Shown piece by piece: positions 23,422-31,237 of a stretch of 32,122 nucleotides of DNA. The stretch covers positions 1-32,122 of the forward strand of contig NZ_JAEMQX010000039.1 in the NCBI RefSeq assembly GCF_016463645.1, written 5' to 3'. Below the pieces are notes generated by a model that was not told where the DNA came from, ran no database searches, and saw only the letters and a program-made list of their open reading frames with translations. The translations under genes were made by a program, and so were the position numbers. The number at the start of each line of letters is the position of its first letter. Position 1 is the stretch's first letter. This stretch comes from Sphingopyxis sp. (GTDB lineage Bacteria; Pseudomonadota; Alphaproteobacteria; Sphingomonadales; Sphingomonadaceae).

Positions 23422-24125
23422 GCGGCGGAGGCGGGAAGGGCGGCGGGCGCGGCGGCCTGCATGTGCGCGTCAAGACCGCGAAGCGGCGCAGCGTGTCGTC
23501 GACGCGCTGGCTGCAGCGGCAACTGAACGACCCCTATGTGCGTCGCGCACAGGCCGAGGGCTATCGCTCGCGCGCCGCATACAAGCTGATCGAACTCGAC
23601 GAGAAATTCGGCTTCCTCAAAAAGGCACGCGCGGTCGTCGACCTCGGCATCACACCCGGCGGCTGGTCGCAGGTCGTGCGCAAGGCGAACCCCCGCGCGC
23701 GTGTCGCGGGGATCGACCTGCTCCACTGCGAGCCGCTCGAGGGCGTCGAGATCCTCGAGATGGATTTCATGGACGATACCGCGCCCGACGCCCTGATCGA
23801 GGCGCTCGGCACCGCGCCCGATCTCGTGATTTCGGACATGGCGGCGAACACCGTCGGCCATCCGCAGACCGACCATCTGCGCACGATCGGGCTTGCCGAA
23901 ACCGCCGCCGATTTCGCGGTGCAGAACCTGCTGCCCGGCGGCGCCTTCGTCGCCAAGGTGTTCGCGGGCGGCGCCGATCGCGAGCTGTTGACTTTACTGA
24001 AGCAACACTTTTCAACGGTAAAGCACGCCAAACCGCCCGCGAGCCGCAAGGGCTCGCCCGAGCTGTATGTGATCGCGCAAGGGTTCAAGGGCCGCAGCAA
24101 GGCCGTGGAGACAGAGACCGAATAA
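23418..24125 (+). CDS. rlmE: 23S rRNA (uridine-2'-O-)-methyltransferase RlmE (FtsJ/RrmJ)
   Basis: 235 residues. It methylates U2552 of 23S rRNA in the peptidyl-transferase region during late subunit assembly. The K-D-K-E tetrad of the family is visible: K56 in [13 protein letters not shown], Asp in [13 protein letters not shown], Lys in AFVAKVF and Glu in SPELYVIA. The SAM loop is [15 protein letters not shown]. The N-terminus is Gly/Lys-rich. It starts with GTG on a GTGA overlap with the phosphatase gene and is therefore translationally coupled. Ppx/GppA followed by rlmE is a common alphaproteobacterial pair. Confidence 0.95.
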   Translation: MSGGGGKGGGRGGLHVRVKTAKRRSVSSTRWLQRQLNDPYVRRAQAEGYRSRAAYKLIELDEKFGFLKKARAVVDLGITPGGWSQVVRKANPRARVAGIDLLHCEPLEGVEILEMDFMDDTAPDALIEALGTAPDLVISDMAANTVGHPQTDHLRTIGLAETAADFAVQNLLPGGAFVAKVFAGGADRELLTLLKQHFSTVKHAKPPASRKGSPELYVIAQGFKGRSKAVETETE

Positions 24126-24156
24126 AGTCGATGGGTCGAACCGGGGGAGAATTTTG

Positions 24157-25617
24157 ATGGGTAAGTCGAGGCGGCCGGTGGCGGCTCTGACGCTTGCGGC
24201 ACTGATGCTGGCATCGTGCGGCGGCGGCGACGGAGGAACATTGGGCGGCGGCCCCGTGACGGTCACCCCGACGCCGAGTCCCACCCCGACCCCGACGCCC
24301 AATTGTGCGCTCGCATCGCGCCAGGCCTTTGCCAAGGCGGTGATCGACGAATGGTATCTGTTCCCGGGCAACGTCGCGAGCGGCGTCAACCCCGGCAGCT
24401 ACAGCGACGTCCAATCCTATATCGACGCGCTGGTCGCCCCGGCGCGCGCGCTGAACAAGGACCGCTTCTTCACCTACATCACCTCGATCGCCGAGGAGGA
24501 GGCCTATTACACCAGCGGATCGAGCGCGGGATTCGGCGTGCTCATGGCCTATGACGAGGTGAACCAGCGCATCGTCGTCGCCGAAGCCTATGAAGGCGCG
24601 CCGGCCTTCGCAGCGGGGATCGACCGCGGCACCGCGATCGTGGGGATCGGCACCAACAGCGGCAATGTGCGGACAGTCGCAAACATCGTCGCCGCGGAGG
24701 GGGTTCAGGGACTTACCGGCGCTCTCGGCCCGAACGACCCGGGGGTGAGCCGCGTGTTGCGCATCACCGACGCGGCCGGAACGCGCGATGTCACCGTCGC
24801 CAAGGCCGACTATGCGCTCGATCCGGTTTCGGATCGCTATGGCGCCAAGATCATCACCGAAGGCGGCCGCAGTTATGGCTATCTCAACCTGCGCACCTTC
24901 ATCTCCTCGGCCGACGACCAGCTGAAGACCGCCTTCGCCGATTTCCGCGCGCAGGGCGTAACCGACATCATCGTCGATTTCCGCTATAATGGCGGCGGCC
25001 TTGTTTCGACGGCGAATCTGATGGGCGACCTGATGGGCGCGGGGCGCGCCGGGCAGATGTTCTCCCAGACCAGCTTTCGGCCCGAGAAGTTCAGGGAGAA
25101 TGGCGAACATCTCTTCGCGCCGGTCGCGCAATCGATCGCGCCGACCCGCATCGCCTTTATCGGCACCGGGTCGACCGCCTCCGCCAGCGAACTCGTGATC
25201 AATTCGATGCTGCCCTATCTCGGCGCCAACATGGCGCTCGTCGGCAGCAACACCTATGGCAAGCCGGTCGGCCAGATCGCGCTCGACAAGGCCGAATGCG
25301 ACGACCGTATGCGTGTGGTCGCATTCGCCACCGCCAATTCCGCCGGACAGAGCGATTATTATGACGGGCTGGCGTCGAAGATCCCGAACAGCTGCGCCGC
25401 GAACGACGATTTGGGCGCGCCGCTGGGCGATCCGCGCGAAGCGTCGATCCGCGCCGCGATCGATTTCCTCGCCGGTCACGTCTGTATGGCGCGGATCGCC
25501 GACGCGAGCGCCGGGGCGGCGGCGCGCGGCAGCCGGAAGGCCCCGCCCGCTGCGCCCGCGATGCTGATGCCCGAGCGGCCCAGCGCGGCGCAACGCGAAC
25601 TGCCGGGGCTGTTCTAG
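24157..25617 (+). CDS. S41-family peptidase, lipoprotein
   Basis: 486 residues. The signal ends in a lipobox, LMLASC, followed by a Gly-rich stretch and a PTPTPSPTPTPTP linker of the kind that spans from membrane to domain. The S41 (C-terminal processing protease/tricorn-type) core follows. A PDZ-like region lies around VVAEAYEGAPAFAAGIDRG. YGYLNLRTF and DIIVDFRYNGGG lead to the nucleophile S344 in STASASE and K369 in NTYGKPVG. Their 25-residue spacing matches the Ser/Lys dyad of Prc (S430/K455). The C-terminus is Ala/Pro-rich. The ATG at 24157 follows GGGGGAGA; a TTG directly before it is not needed. Substrates are probably envelope proteins; none is known from context. Confidence 0.88.
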   Translation: MGKSRRPVAALTLAALMLASCGGGDGGTLGGGPVTVTPTPSPTPTPTPNCALASRQAFAKAVIDEWYLFPGNVASGVNPGSYSDVQSYIDALVAPARALNKDRFFTYITSIAEEEAYYTSGSSAGFGVLMAYDEVNQRIVVAEAYEGAPAFAAGIDRGTAIVGIGTNSGNVRTVANIVAAEGVQGLTGALGPNDPGVSRVLRITDAAGTRDVTVAKADYALDPVSDRYGAKIITEGGRSYGYLNLRTFISSADDQLKTAFADFRAQGVTDIIVDFRYNGGGLVSTANLMGDLMGAGRAGQMFSQTSFRPEKFRENGEHLFAPVAQSIAPTRIAFIGTGSTASASELVINSMLPYLGANMALVGSNTYGKPVGQIALDKAECDDRMRVVAFATANSAGQSDYYDGLASKIPNSCAANDDLGAPLGDPREASIRAAIDFLAGHVCMARIADASAGAAARGSRKAPPAAPAMLMPERPSAAQRELPGLF

Positions 25618-25673
25618 CCCGATCGTCGCTTTCGCGAAGGTGACCCGAAATCGAAGGCACGCGCCGACGATGA

Positions 25674-25702
25674 TTGACCGCGCGCCCGGAATGGGTCTAA
25701 CG
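25674..25702 (+). promoter_or_regulatory. Promoter of the riboswitch and B12 operon
   Basis: TTGACC, 17 nt, CTAACG, with a predicted start near 25709, right at the 5' side of the riboswitch aptamer. The placement supports both the promoter and the riboswitch boundary. Confidence 0.55.
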
Positions 25703-25703
25703 G

Positions 25704-25880
25704 CACCGCAGCGACAGGTTCCCCGGCGACGGGGACTAAGAGGGAACGGGAAAACCCCGGCTGCCCCTGCAACTGTACGCGGCGAGCCATCGGCCATATG
25801 CCATTGGGACTTGGGTCCCGAGAAGGCGGCCGGACGGCGCTGACCCGCAAGCCAGGAGACCTGCCCGTCGCCGTCGTCTT
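25704..25880 (+). promoter_or_regulatory. Cobalamin riboswitch
   Basis: The conserved core of the adenosylcobalamin-type aptamer can be read in order. The P2 region GGTTCCCC to AAGAGGGAACGGG lies at 25717-25750, and the core strand CTGCCCCTGCAACTGTA at 25761-25777. GCCATTGGGAC to GAGAAGGCGGC at 25800-25830 is the GCCACTG/GGGAAGGC element, and the B12 box GCCAGGAGACCTGCC is at 25851-25865. Cobalamin binding normally stabilises a structure that shuts off translation or transcription of uptake and synthesis genes, so the downstream operon should be repressed when B12 is plentiful. No T-tract terminator follows, which favours translational control. Confidence 0.95.
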
Positions 25881-26028
25881 TCGCGCGGACAGGGTGTGCC
25901 GGGCGGACGGGGGTGAACCCGCATGACGACAAGTCTGGCCGCCTCGGCGCGCAGGCTGGTGTCGTCTGTCCCGCAAGGGACGAACCCATCGGCCACGCGC
26001 CGGAGCGGCGTCGTCGATTGGGGTACCC
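25873..26028 (+). other. Expression platform with three GTCGTC copies and one GACGAC
   Basis: Between the B12 box and the receptor start the leader has GTCGTC at 25873, 25961 and 26010, and a single complement GACGAC at 25925. Only one copy can pair with GACGAC at a time. The last copy lies just before the GGGG that would serve as the ribosome binding site of the receptor gene. A GTCCC-GCAA-GGGAC hairpin (25968-25981), closed by a GNRA loop, sits between them. The pattern fits mutually exclusive ON/OFF pairings. An ATG at 25923 opens a frame that runs into the receptor gene out of phase; I do not count it as a gene. Confidence 0.4.
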
Positions 26029-27990
26029 ATGTCCAGGTTCATTATCCGAAGTTCAATCTGTCTCGCCGCCTTTGCGGCCTCCTCTGTCGCCCATGCCGAC
26101 GAGGCCGCGACCGCGCACGCCGTCGCGGCCGACGGCGACAGCATCATCGTCACCGCGACGCGCGCGCCGCTGACGCTCGACGAGATTCCGTCGTCGGTCG
26201 CCGTGCTCGACAAGGAGGCGATCGACCGCGCGCAGGATATCGGCGTCACCGAATTGCTGCTCCGCACGCCCGGGATCAGCATCGCGCGCAACGGCGGCTA
26301 TGGCAGCTCGACCTCGCTGCGCATCCGCGGCGCCGAATCCGAACATACGGTAACGGTGATCGACGGTGTGAAGCTCAACGATCCGTCGTCGACCGGCGGC
26401 GGCTTCAACTTCGCGAACCTGCTCGTCGGCGATATCGATCGCATCGAGGTATTGCGCGGGCCGCAGTCGATCCTGTGGGGCAGCCAGGCGATCGGCGGCG
26501 TCGTGAACATCGTCACCGCCTCCCCCGAAAAGCCACTCGAAGGCAGCTTCGACCTCGAAGCGGGATCGCGACGGACTGTGAACGCGCGCGCGGCGATCGG
26601 CGGACGCACCGGCCCGCTCGCGTGGCGGCTTGGCGGCCAGCGTTTCTCGACCGACGGCATTTCGTCGCACGCCAAGGCGTTCGGCGGGGCCGAGCGCGAC
26701 GGCTATCGCAACCATAACCTCTCGGGCCGCGCCGAACTGACGCTCGCCGACAATGTCAGCGCCGAAGTGCGCGGCACCTATTCGAGCGGGCGGGTCGAGT
26801 TCGACGGCTTCAACACCGACAGCAACGACTATGGGCGCAACAAGGAGTTCGTCGGATATGCGGGGCTCAATTTCGACCTCGCCGGCGGGCGTTTCCGCAA
26901 CCGTATCGCCTATGCCCATACTGACACAAACCGCGACAATTTCAACCCCGACCGCGAGCGTCCGCGAAGCTTCGAGGCCGACGGCAAGAACAAGCGCTGG
27001 GAATATCAGGGCAGCTTCGATGTTTCCGATCGCATCACCGCGATCTTCGGCGTCGAGAATGAACGCTCGACCTTCCGCAGCCGCTCGCCCGCGGCGTCGC
27101 TTGCGACCCCGCTTCCAGACTTCGTGCGCGGCAAGGCCGAGATCACGAGTGCCTATGGACAGCTCAGCATCGAGCCCCTCGACGGCCTGACGCTGAATGG
27201 CGGCGTCCGCCATGACGATCACGACCGCTATGGCGGCCAGACGCTGTTCGCGGCCGGCGGCGTATGGCGCCTTTCGACCGGCACCGTGCTGCGCGCGAGC
27301 TATGGCGAAGGCTTCAAGGCGCCATCTCTCTATCAGCTGTTCAGCGAGTACGGGAATGCAGGGCTCGACCCCGAGGAAGCGCATGGCTGGGAAGCCGGCA
27401 TCGAGCAGCAGCTGTTCGACCGGAAGCTGGTCGTCGGCGCGACCTGGTTCGATCGCACGACGACGAACCAGATCATCTTCAACAGCTGTTCGTCGCCCAC
27501 GACCGACCCGCTCTGCACCGTGCCCGGCAGCAGCCCGGCGGTTCCGCGCTTCGGCTATTATCTCAATGTCGCGCGCAGCGAGGCGCATGGCGTCGAGGCG
27601 GCGGCGGCGCTGACACTCGGCGGGCTGACACTCGACGGCAACTACAGCTGGATCGTCGCCGAGGACCGGTCCGAAGGCACCGCCACTTTCGGCAAATGGC
27701 TGCCGCGCCGCCCGCGCAATACCGCCAATGCGTCCGCGAGCTACGCTTTCGGTTTCGGACTCGAGCTCGGCGCCGCGGTGCGCTGGTCGGGCAAGAGCTA
27801 TGACAATGCGAGCAACGCGCAGCGCCTCGACGATTATACGCTCGTCGATCTCCGCGCCGAATATGCGTTGTCGGATGCGGTGAAGCTGTTCGCGCGCGCC
27901 GAAAATATCTTTGATGAGGAATATATGACGGCCTATCGCTACGGCTCGCTCGGCCGCAGCATCTACGCCGGCATAAGGGGCCGCTTCTGA
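26029..27990 (+). CDS. btuB: TonB-dependent outer-membrane receptor, BtuB type (corrinoid uptake)
   Basis: 653 residues. The signal peptide ends near VAHA. The TonB-box region reads DSIIVTATRAP (about 38-48). The plug domain has IPSSVAVLDKEAIDRAQDIG, LRIRGAESEHTVTVIDGVKL and IDRIEVLRGPQSILWGSQAI, followed by GGVVNIVT. The 22-strand barrel covers the rest, with GEGFKAPSLYQLFSEYGNAG typical of BtuB-like receptors, and ends in the aromatic Phe needed for barrel assembly. The cobalamin riboswitch in its leader makes cobalamin or another corrinoid the likely ligand. A cysteine pair (SCSSPTTDPLC) sits in a predicted outer loop. The next gene starts on its stop (TGATG). Confidence 0.93.
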   Translation: MSRFIIRSSICLAAFAASSVAHADEAATAHAVAADGDSIIVTATRAPLTLDEIPSSVAVLDKEAIDRAQDIGVTELLLRTPGISIARNGGYGSSTSLRIRGAESEHTVTVIDGVKLNDPSSTGGGFNFANLLVGDIDRIEVLRGPQSILWGSQAIGGVVNIVTASPEKPLEGSFDLEAGSRRTVNARAAIGGRTGPLAWRLGGQRFSTDGISSHAKAFGGAERDGYRNHNLSGRAELTLADNVSAEVRGTYSSGRVEFDGFNTDSNDYGRNKEFVGYAGLNFDLAGGRFRNRIAYAHTDTNRDNFNPDRERPRSFEADGKNKRWEYQGSFDVSDRITAIFGVENERSTFRSRSPAASLATPLPDFVRGKAEITSAYGQLSIEPLDGLTLNGGVRHDDHDRYGGQTLFAAGGVWRLSTGTVLRASYGEGFKAPSLYQLFSEYGNAGLDPEEAHGWEAGIEQQLFDRKLVVGATWFDRTTTNQIIFNSCSSPTTDPLCTVPGSSPAVPRFGYYLNVARSEAHGVEAAAALTLGGLTLDGNYSWIVAEDRSEGTATFGKWLPRRPRNTANASASYAFGFGLELGAAVRWSGKSYDNASNAQRLDDYTLVDLRAEYALSDAVKLFARAENIFDEEYMTAYRYGSLGRSIYAGIRGRF

Positions 27991-28535
27991 TGGCGGCGCT
28001 GTCGGACCGGAGCGCATCGACGCTCTGGGTCGCGCTGCTCACCGCGGCGAGCAGCGTGACGACGCTCGCGCTCGGCTGCGCGACCCCCTTTCCGGCGCTC
28101 GCGGCGCTCGCGGCGGTGCATATGCGCCGCCGCGACGGGCTCGCACTCATGCTGCTGGCCTGGGCGCTCAGCCAGCTCGTCGGCTTTTTCCTGCTCGGTT
28201 ATCCGCGCGACGGCAGCACGCTGGCGTGGGGCGCCGGGCTCGGCACCGCAGCCGTGGCGTCGGTGCTGGCGAGCCATGCCGCCATTTCGGCGCTGCGCTA
28301 CCGTTCGGTCGCGGCGCGGCTGGGCCTCGCCTATGCGGCGGGCTTCACCGCGTTCAAGGCGATCATCCTCGGCTGGGCGCTCGTTCTCGGCGGGCTGCAT
28401 ACCGCGATGGCGCCCGACCTCATCGCCGGGCAGTTCGTCCGCAACGCCGCGATCCTGACCGGGCTCTACGCACTCTATCGCGCGCTCGTCGCGGCCGGCG
28501 TTCCGGTGCCGCCGCAGACAGCCACGACCGCCTGA
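27990..28535 (+). CDS. Small membrane protein of the B12 operon, candidate inner-membrane corrinoid transporter
   Basis: 181 residues, almost entirely hydrophobic, with about five or six membrane segments (roughly 12-31, 32-45, 49-71, 75-101, 105-136 and 144-169). It contains a single cysteine, C30, in ALGCATPFPALAALAAVHM at the end of the first segment. There is no ATP-binding motif and no match to BtuC that I can see. It overlaps btuB (TGATG) and the DUF1636 gene (TGATG), so it must act in the same process. Its size and topology resemble solitary S-components of ECF transporters such as BtuM, which carries B12 and uses a cysteine to coordinate cobalt. It could also be a cobalt permease of the loosely defined Cbt group. 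I recognise no signature that settles this. Confidence 0.8.
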   Translation: MAALSDRSASTLWVALLTAASSVTTLALGCATPFPALAALAAVHMRRRDGLALMLLAWALSQLVGFFLLGYPRDGSTLAWGAGLGTAAVASVLASHAAISALRYRSVAARLGLAYAAGFTAFKAIILGWALVLGGLHTAMAPDLIAGQFVRNAAILTGLYALYRALVAAGVPVPPQTATTA

Positions 28536-28942
28536 TGCTGACGCGCGTCGACCCGGGCCCCGCGGTGGTGGTGTGCAACACCTGCCGCCACAGCCGCGAG
28601 GCCCAGGTCGACGCCGACGGCGCGCGCGGCGGCGCGCGGCTCGTCGAAGCGATGAAGCGCCTCCGGCAAGACGAACCGCGCTACGCCGGCATCGCGGTGC
28701 AGGAAATGGCGTGCCTGTTCGCGTGCCAGGACCATTGTACCGTACATCTGCGCGCGCCGGACAAGGTCGGCTATGTCCTCGGACGCTTCCGGGGCGACGA
28801 AGATTCGGCGCGCGCAATTCTCGACTATGCGGTGCATTATGCCGCGAGCGAGCATGGCCGCGTCGCCTATTCGCTGTGGCCCGAAGGCATCAAAGGCCAT
28901 TTCATCACCCGCACTCCGCCGCCAGGATTTGTCGCCGAATGA
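28535..28942 (+). CDS. DUF1636 family cysteine-rich protein (predicted metal-binding, ferredoxin-like)
   Basis: 135 residues. Five cysteines are arranged as C14-x2-C17 (VCNTC) and C60-x3-C64-x3-C68 (CLFACQDHC), with H67 among them. This resembles thioredoxin-fold [2Fe-2S] proteins, and DUF1636 proteins are described as predicted metal-binding. KVGYVLGRF and YSLWPEGIKGHFITRTPP are other conserved-looking stretches. There is no signal peptide, so it should be cytosolic. It is joined by overlaps to the membrane protein before it (TGATG) and cobT after it (ATGA). A role in reducing corrinoid cobalt, or in handling cobalt for corrinoid salvage, is inference from position and cysteines only. Confidence 0.85.
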   Translation: MLTRVDPGPAVVVCNTCRHSREAQVDADGARGGARLVEAMKRLRQDEPRYAGIAVQEMACLFACQDHCTVHLRAPDKVGYVLGRFRGDEDSARAILDYAVHYAASEHGRVAYSLWPEGIKGHFITRTPPPGFVAE

Positions 28943-29955
28943 CCATTTTTTCTTCCGCCCGGGATTTCGGGACCGCGCTGGCCAATCTCGGCGAGCCGAA
29001 CGCCGACGCCCGGAACGACGCGCTCGTCCGGCAGGGCGAACTCACCAAGCCCGCGGGTTCGCTCGGACGGCTCGAAGAGATCGCGGTCTTCTTCGCGGGC
29101 TGGCAAGGCAAGGCCCGGCCGCGGATCAGCCGTGCGCGCGCCGCGATTTTTGCGGGCAATCACGGCGTCACCGTCCATGGCGTCAGCGCTTTTCCGCCGA
29201 GCGTCACCGCGCAGATGGTCGCCAATTTCACGAACGGTGGCGCCGCGATCAACGCGCTGGCGGCGGCGGCGGGGCTGGAACTTGCCGTCGTCGCGCTCGA
29301 TCTCGACCGGCCGACCGCCGATTTCACCTCGGCGGCCGCGATGAGCGAGGCCGAATGCCTCGACGCGCTCAATCGCGGCGCGGCGGTGGTCGATGCGGAT
29401 CTCGACTTTCTGACACTCGGCGAAATGGGCATCGGCAATTCGACCGCCGCCGCCGCGCTCTGCGCGCGAAGCTTCGCCGGCGGCGTCGCGGGCTGGGTCG
29501 GACCGGGTACCGGGGTCGACGGGCACGGCGTCGCGCGCAAGATCGACGTGATCGAACGTGCACTCGCCTTTCACACCGATGCGCCGCGATCGGCGTTCGA
29601 GACGCTGTGCCGCGTCGGCGGGCGCGAGATCGCGGCGATCGCGGGTGCGATACTGCGCGCGCGCCAGCTCGGCGTACCGGTGCTGCTCGACGGCTTTATC
29701 TGCACATCGGCGATTGCCCCGCTCGCGGCGGAAAATCCCGCGATCGTGAGCCATTGCATCGCTGGCCATTGTTCGGCCGAGCCCGGACACAAACGCTTGC
29801 TCGCGCTGCTCGGGCTCGAGCCGTTGCTATCGCTCGACATGCGGCTGGGCGAGGGCAGCGGCGCGGCGGTCGCGGCGAATGTCGTGCGCAGCGCGCTCGC
29901 GGCGCACGACGAGATGGCGACCTTTGCCGAAGCGGCGGTCTCGGGATCGCTGTGA
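28939..29955 (+). CDS. cobT: Nicotinate-nucleotide--dimethylbenzimidazole phosphoribosyltransferase
   Basis: 338 residues. It makes alpha-ribazole 5'-phosphate from dimethylbenzimidazole (or another base) and nicotinate mononucleotide, which supplies the lower ligand of cobalamin. Visible motifs are LTKPAGSLGRLEEIA, AAIFAGNHGVTVHGVSAFP, LTLGEMGIGNSTAAAAL, WVGPGTGVDGHG, LLDGFICTSAIAPL and the catalytic Glu E305 in DMRLGEGSGAA. The name follows the Salmonella convention; the Pseudomonas denitrificans name is cobU. It starts on ATGA overlap with the DUF1636 gene and ends on GTGA overlap with the phosphatase gene. Confidence 0.96.
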   Translation: MTIFSSARDFGTALANLGEPNADARNDALVRQGELTKPAGSLGRLEEIAVFFAGWQGKARPRISRARAAIFAGNHGVTVHGVSAFPPSVTAQMVANFTNGGAAINALAAAAGLELAVVALDLDRPTADFTSAAAMSEAECLDALNRGAAVVDADLDFLTLGEMGIGNSTAAAALCARSFAGGVAGWVGPGTGVDGHGVARKIDVIERALAFHTDAPRSAFETLCRVGGREIAAIAGAILRARQLGVPVLLDGFICTSAIAPLAAENPAIVSHCIAGHCSAEPGHKRLLALLGLEPLLSLDMRLGEGSGAAVAANVVRSALAAHDEMATFAEAAVSGSL

Positions 29956-30521
29956 GCGGCTTCGCGCTCCACCTGCTGCGCCATGGCGCCCCCGAAACGC
30001 CGGGGCTGCTGATGGGGCGTACCGACGGCGCGCCGACGAGCGAGGGGATTGCGGCGTGCGTGGCGCAAGCCAAGACTCCGGATTTCGAACACCTGATCGC
30101 GTCGGACCTGTCACGCTGCCGGGTCGCGGGCGAAGCGATCGGCAAAGCCTCCGCCCTGCCATTCATCATCGATCCGCGCTGGCGCGAGCTCGATTTCGGC
30201 GACTGGGACGGCAAGGCGGCGAGTACCGTCGACCGCGACGCGCTGGGCCGCTTCAGGGACGATCCCGACGCCAACCCGCCGCCGGGCGGCGAGCGCTGGT
30301 CGGCATTGGTGACGCGCATCTCCGCCGCCATCGCCGACCTCGCCCCCGTTTCGACGCTGGTCGTCACCCACGGCGGCGCGATGCGCGCCGCACTCTACAG
30401 CCTCTGCGGGTTCGGGCAGCACCAGCTGTGGGCATTCGATCTGCCCTATGCGTCGCTGCTCTCGCTCCGCGTCTGGCCCGGCGAACGGCCGGGCGCACAG
30501 ATCGAAGGGCTGTATCGGTGA
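29952..30521 (+). CDS. cobC: Histidine phosphatase family protein, probable alpha-ribazole phosphatase
   Basis: 189 residues with the phosphoglycerate-mutase-like fold. LLRHGAPETPG holds the phospho-accepting His, followed by ASDLSRCRVAGEAI, WRELDFGDWDGK with the acid residue, and VVTHGGAMRAALYSL with the second His. Alone this family is broad. Its position between cobT and cobS with overlaps on both sides indicates removal of the 5'-phosphate from alpha-ribazole phosphate or adenosylcobalamin phosphate. It starts with GTG (GTGA). The symbol follows the Salmonella naming. Confidence 0.88.
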   Translation: MSGFALHLLRHGAPETPGLLMGRTDGAPTSEGIAACVAQAKTPDFEHLIASDLSRCRVAGEAIGKASALPFIIDPRWRELDFGDWDGKAASTVDRDALGRFRDDPDANPPPGGERWSALVTRISAAIADLAPVSTLVVTHGGAMRAALYSLCGFGQHQLWAFDLPYASLLSLRVWPGERPGAQIEGLYR

Positions 30522-31237
30522 AAGGCCTGATCGTCGCGATCCAGTTCCTGACGCGCCTGCCGACGCCGCGCATCGCGGTGTCCGACGGGGAGTTCGCCGC
30601 ATCGATGCGCTGGTTTCCGGCCGTCGGGCTCATCGTCGGCGCGCTCGTGGCGGCAGCCGGCTGGGCGGGGACACGGATCGATCCGTGGACAGGCGCGCTC
30701 GCCGCGCTGATCCTGTGGGTCGCGGTAACCGGCGCGCTGCATCTCGACGGTCTCGGCGACATCGCCGATGCGAGCGGCGCAGCGCACAAGGACCGCGCGC
30801 GCCTCATCGCGGTGCTCGGCGACCCGCATGTCGGCAGTTTCGCGGTGGTCGCTATTGCGCTGCAACTGATGACCAAGCTCGTGCTGCTCCACGCGCTACT
30901 CGACCGGCAGGCTTTCATCGCCATTGCACTGGTGCCCTTCGCGGCGCGGATCGGCCCGCTCGTCTGGTCGCGCGCGCTGCCCGACCTCCACGCCGGGCTT
31001 GGTTCGCGTTTCCGCAACGCGGTTCGCCCGCTCGATTTCGCGATCTGGACCGCCCTGTTGCTCGCGGCAGCATGGGTGTCACCGTCGTTGCTCGCCGCGC
31101 CGCTCGTCTTCCTTTTCTGGGGCTGGTGGCTCTCGCGCAGGATCGGCGGGATTTCCGGCGACGGGCACGGCGCGGGGATCGAGATCGGGGAAAGCCTGCT
31201 GCTCGCTGCGGCGTTGCTGCTGGCGCATCTGGCATGA
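30518..31237 (+). CDS. cobS: Adenosylcobinamide-GDP ribazoletransferase (cobalamin synthase)
   Basis: 239 residues, an integral inner-membrane enzyme. It joins adenosylcobinamide-GDP to alpha-ribazole, or its phosphate, in the last stage of the nucleotide loop. The N-terminus GLIVAIQFLTRLPTP is typical. The metal-binding segment reads HLDGLGDIADASGAAHKDR where many homologues have DGLADTADG, and LGDPHVGSFAVVAIALQL follows. The C-terminal SGDGHGAGIEIGESLLL lies next to the last helices. Several membrane segments are visible. It starts on GTGA and ends on ATGA, coupled to its neighbours. Confidence 0.95.
   Translation: MKGLIVAIQFLTRLPTPRIAVSDGEFAASMRWFPAVGLIVGALVAAAGWAGTRIDPWTGALAALILWVAVTGALHLDGLGDIADASGAAHKDRARLIAVLGDPHVGSFAVVAIALQLMTKLVLLHALLDRQAFIAIALVPFAARIGPLVWSRALPDLHAGLGSRFRNAVRPLDFAIWTALLLAAAWVSPSLLAAPLVFLFWGWWLSRRIGGISGDGHGAGIEIGESLLLAAALLLAHLA

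Noticed and set aside
24274-24300. Repeat of CCGACG/CCCACC units suggesting a microsatellite or repeat element
   Set aside because: It encodes the Pro-Thr linker of the S41 lipoprotein and is explained by the protein.
25923-26717. 264-codon plus-strand frame from the riboswitch leader into btuB
   Set aside because: It is out of phase with the receptor and its translation becomes Arg-rich nonsense inside btuB. The ATG lies in the expression platform and lacks a ribosome site.
26053-28017. 654-codon open frame on the minus strand across the TonB receptor
   Set aside because: It is antisense to a complete, motif-rich receptor gene in GC-rich DNA, where the opposite frame is commonly free of stops. 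Its translation shows no domain and is Arg/Ala/Val-rich.
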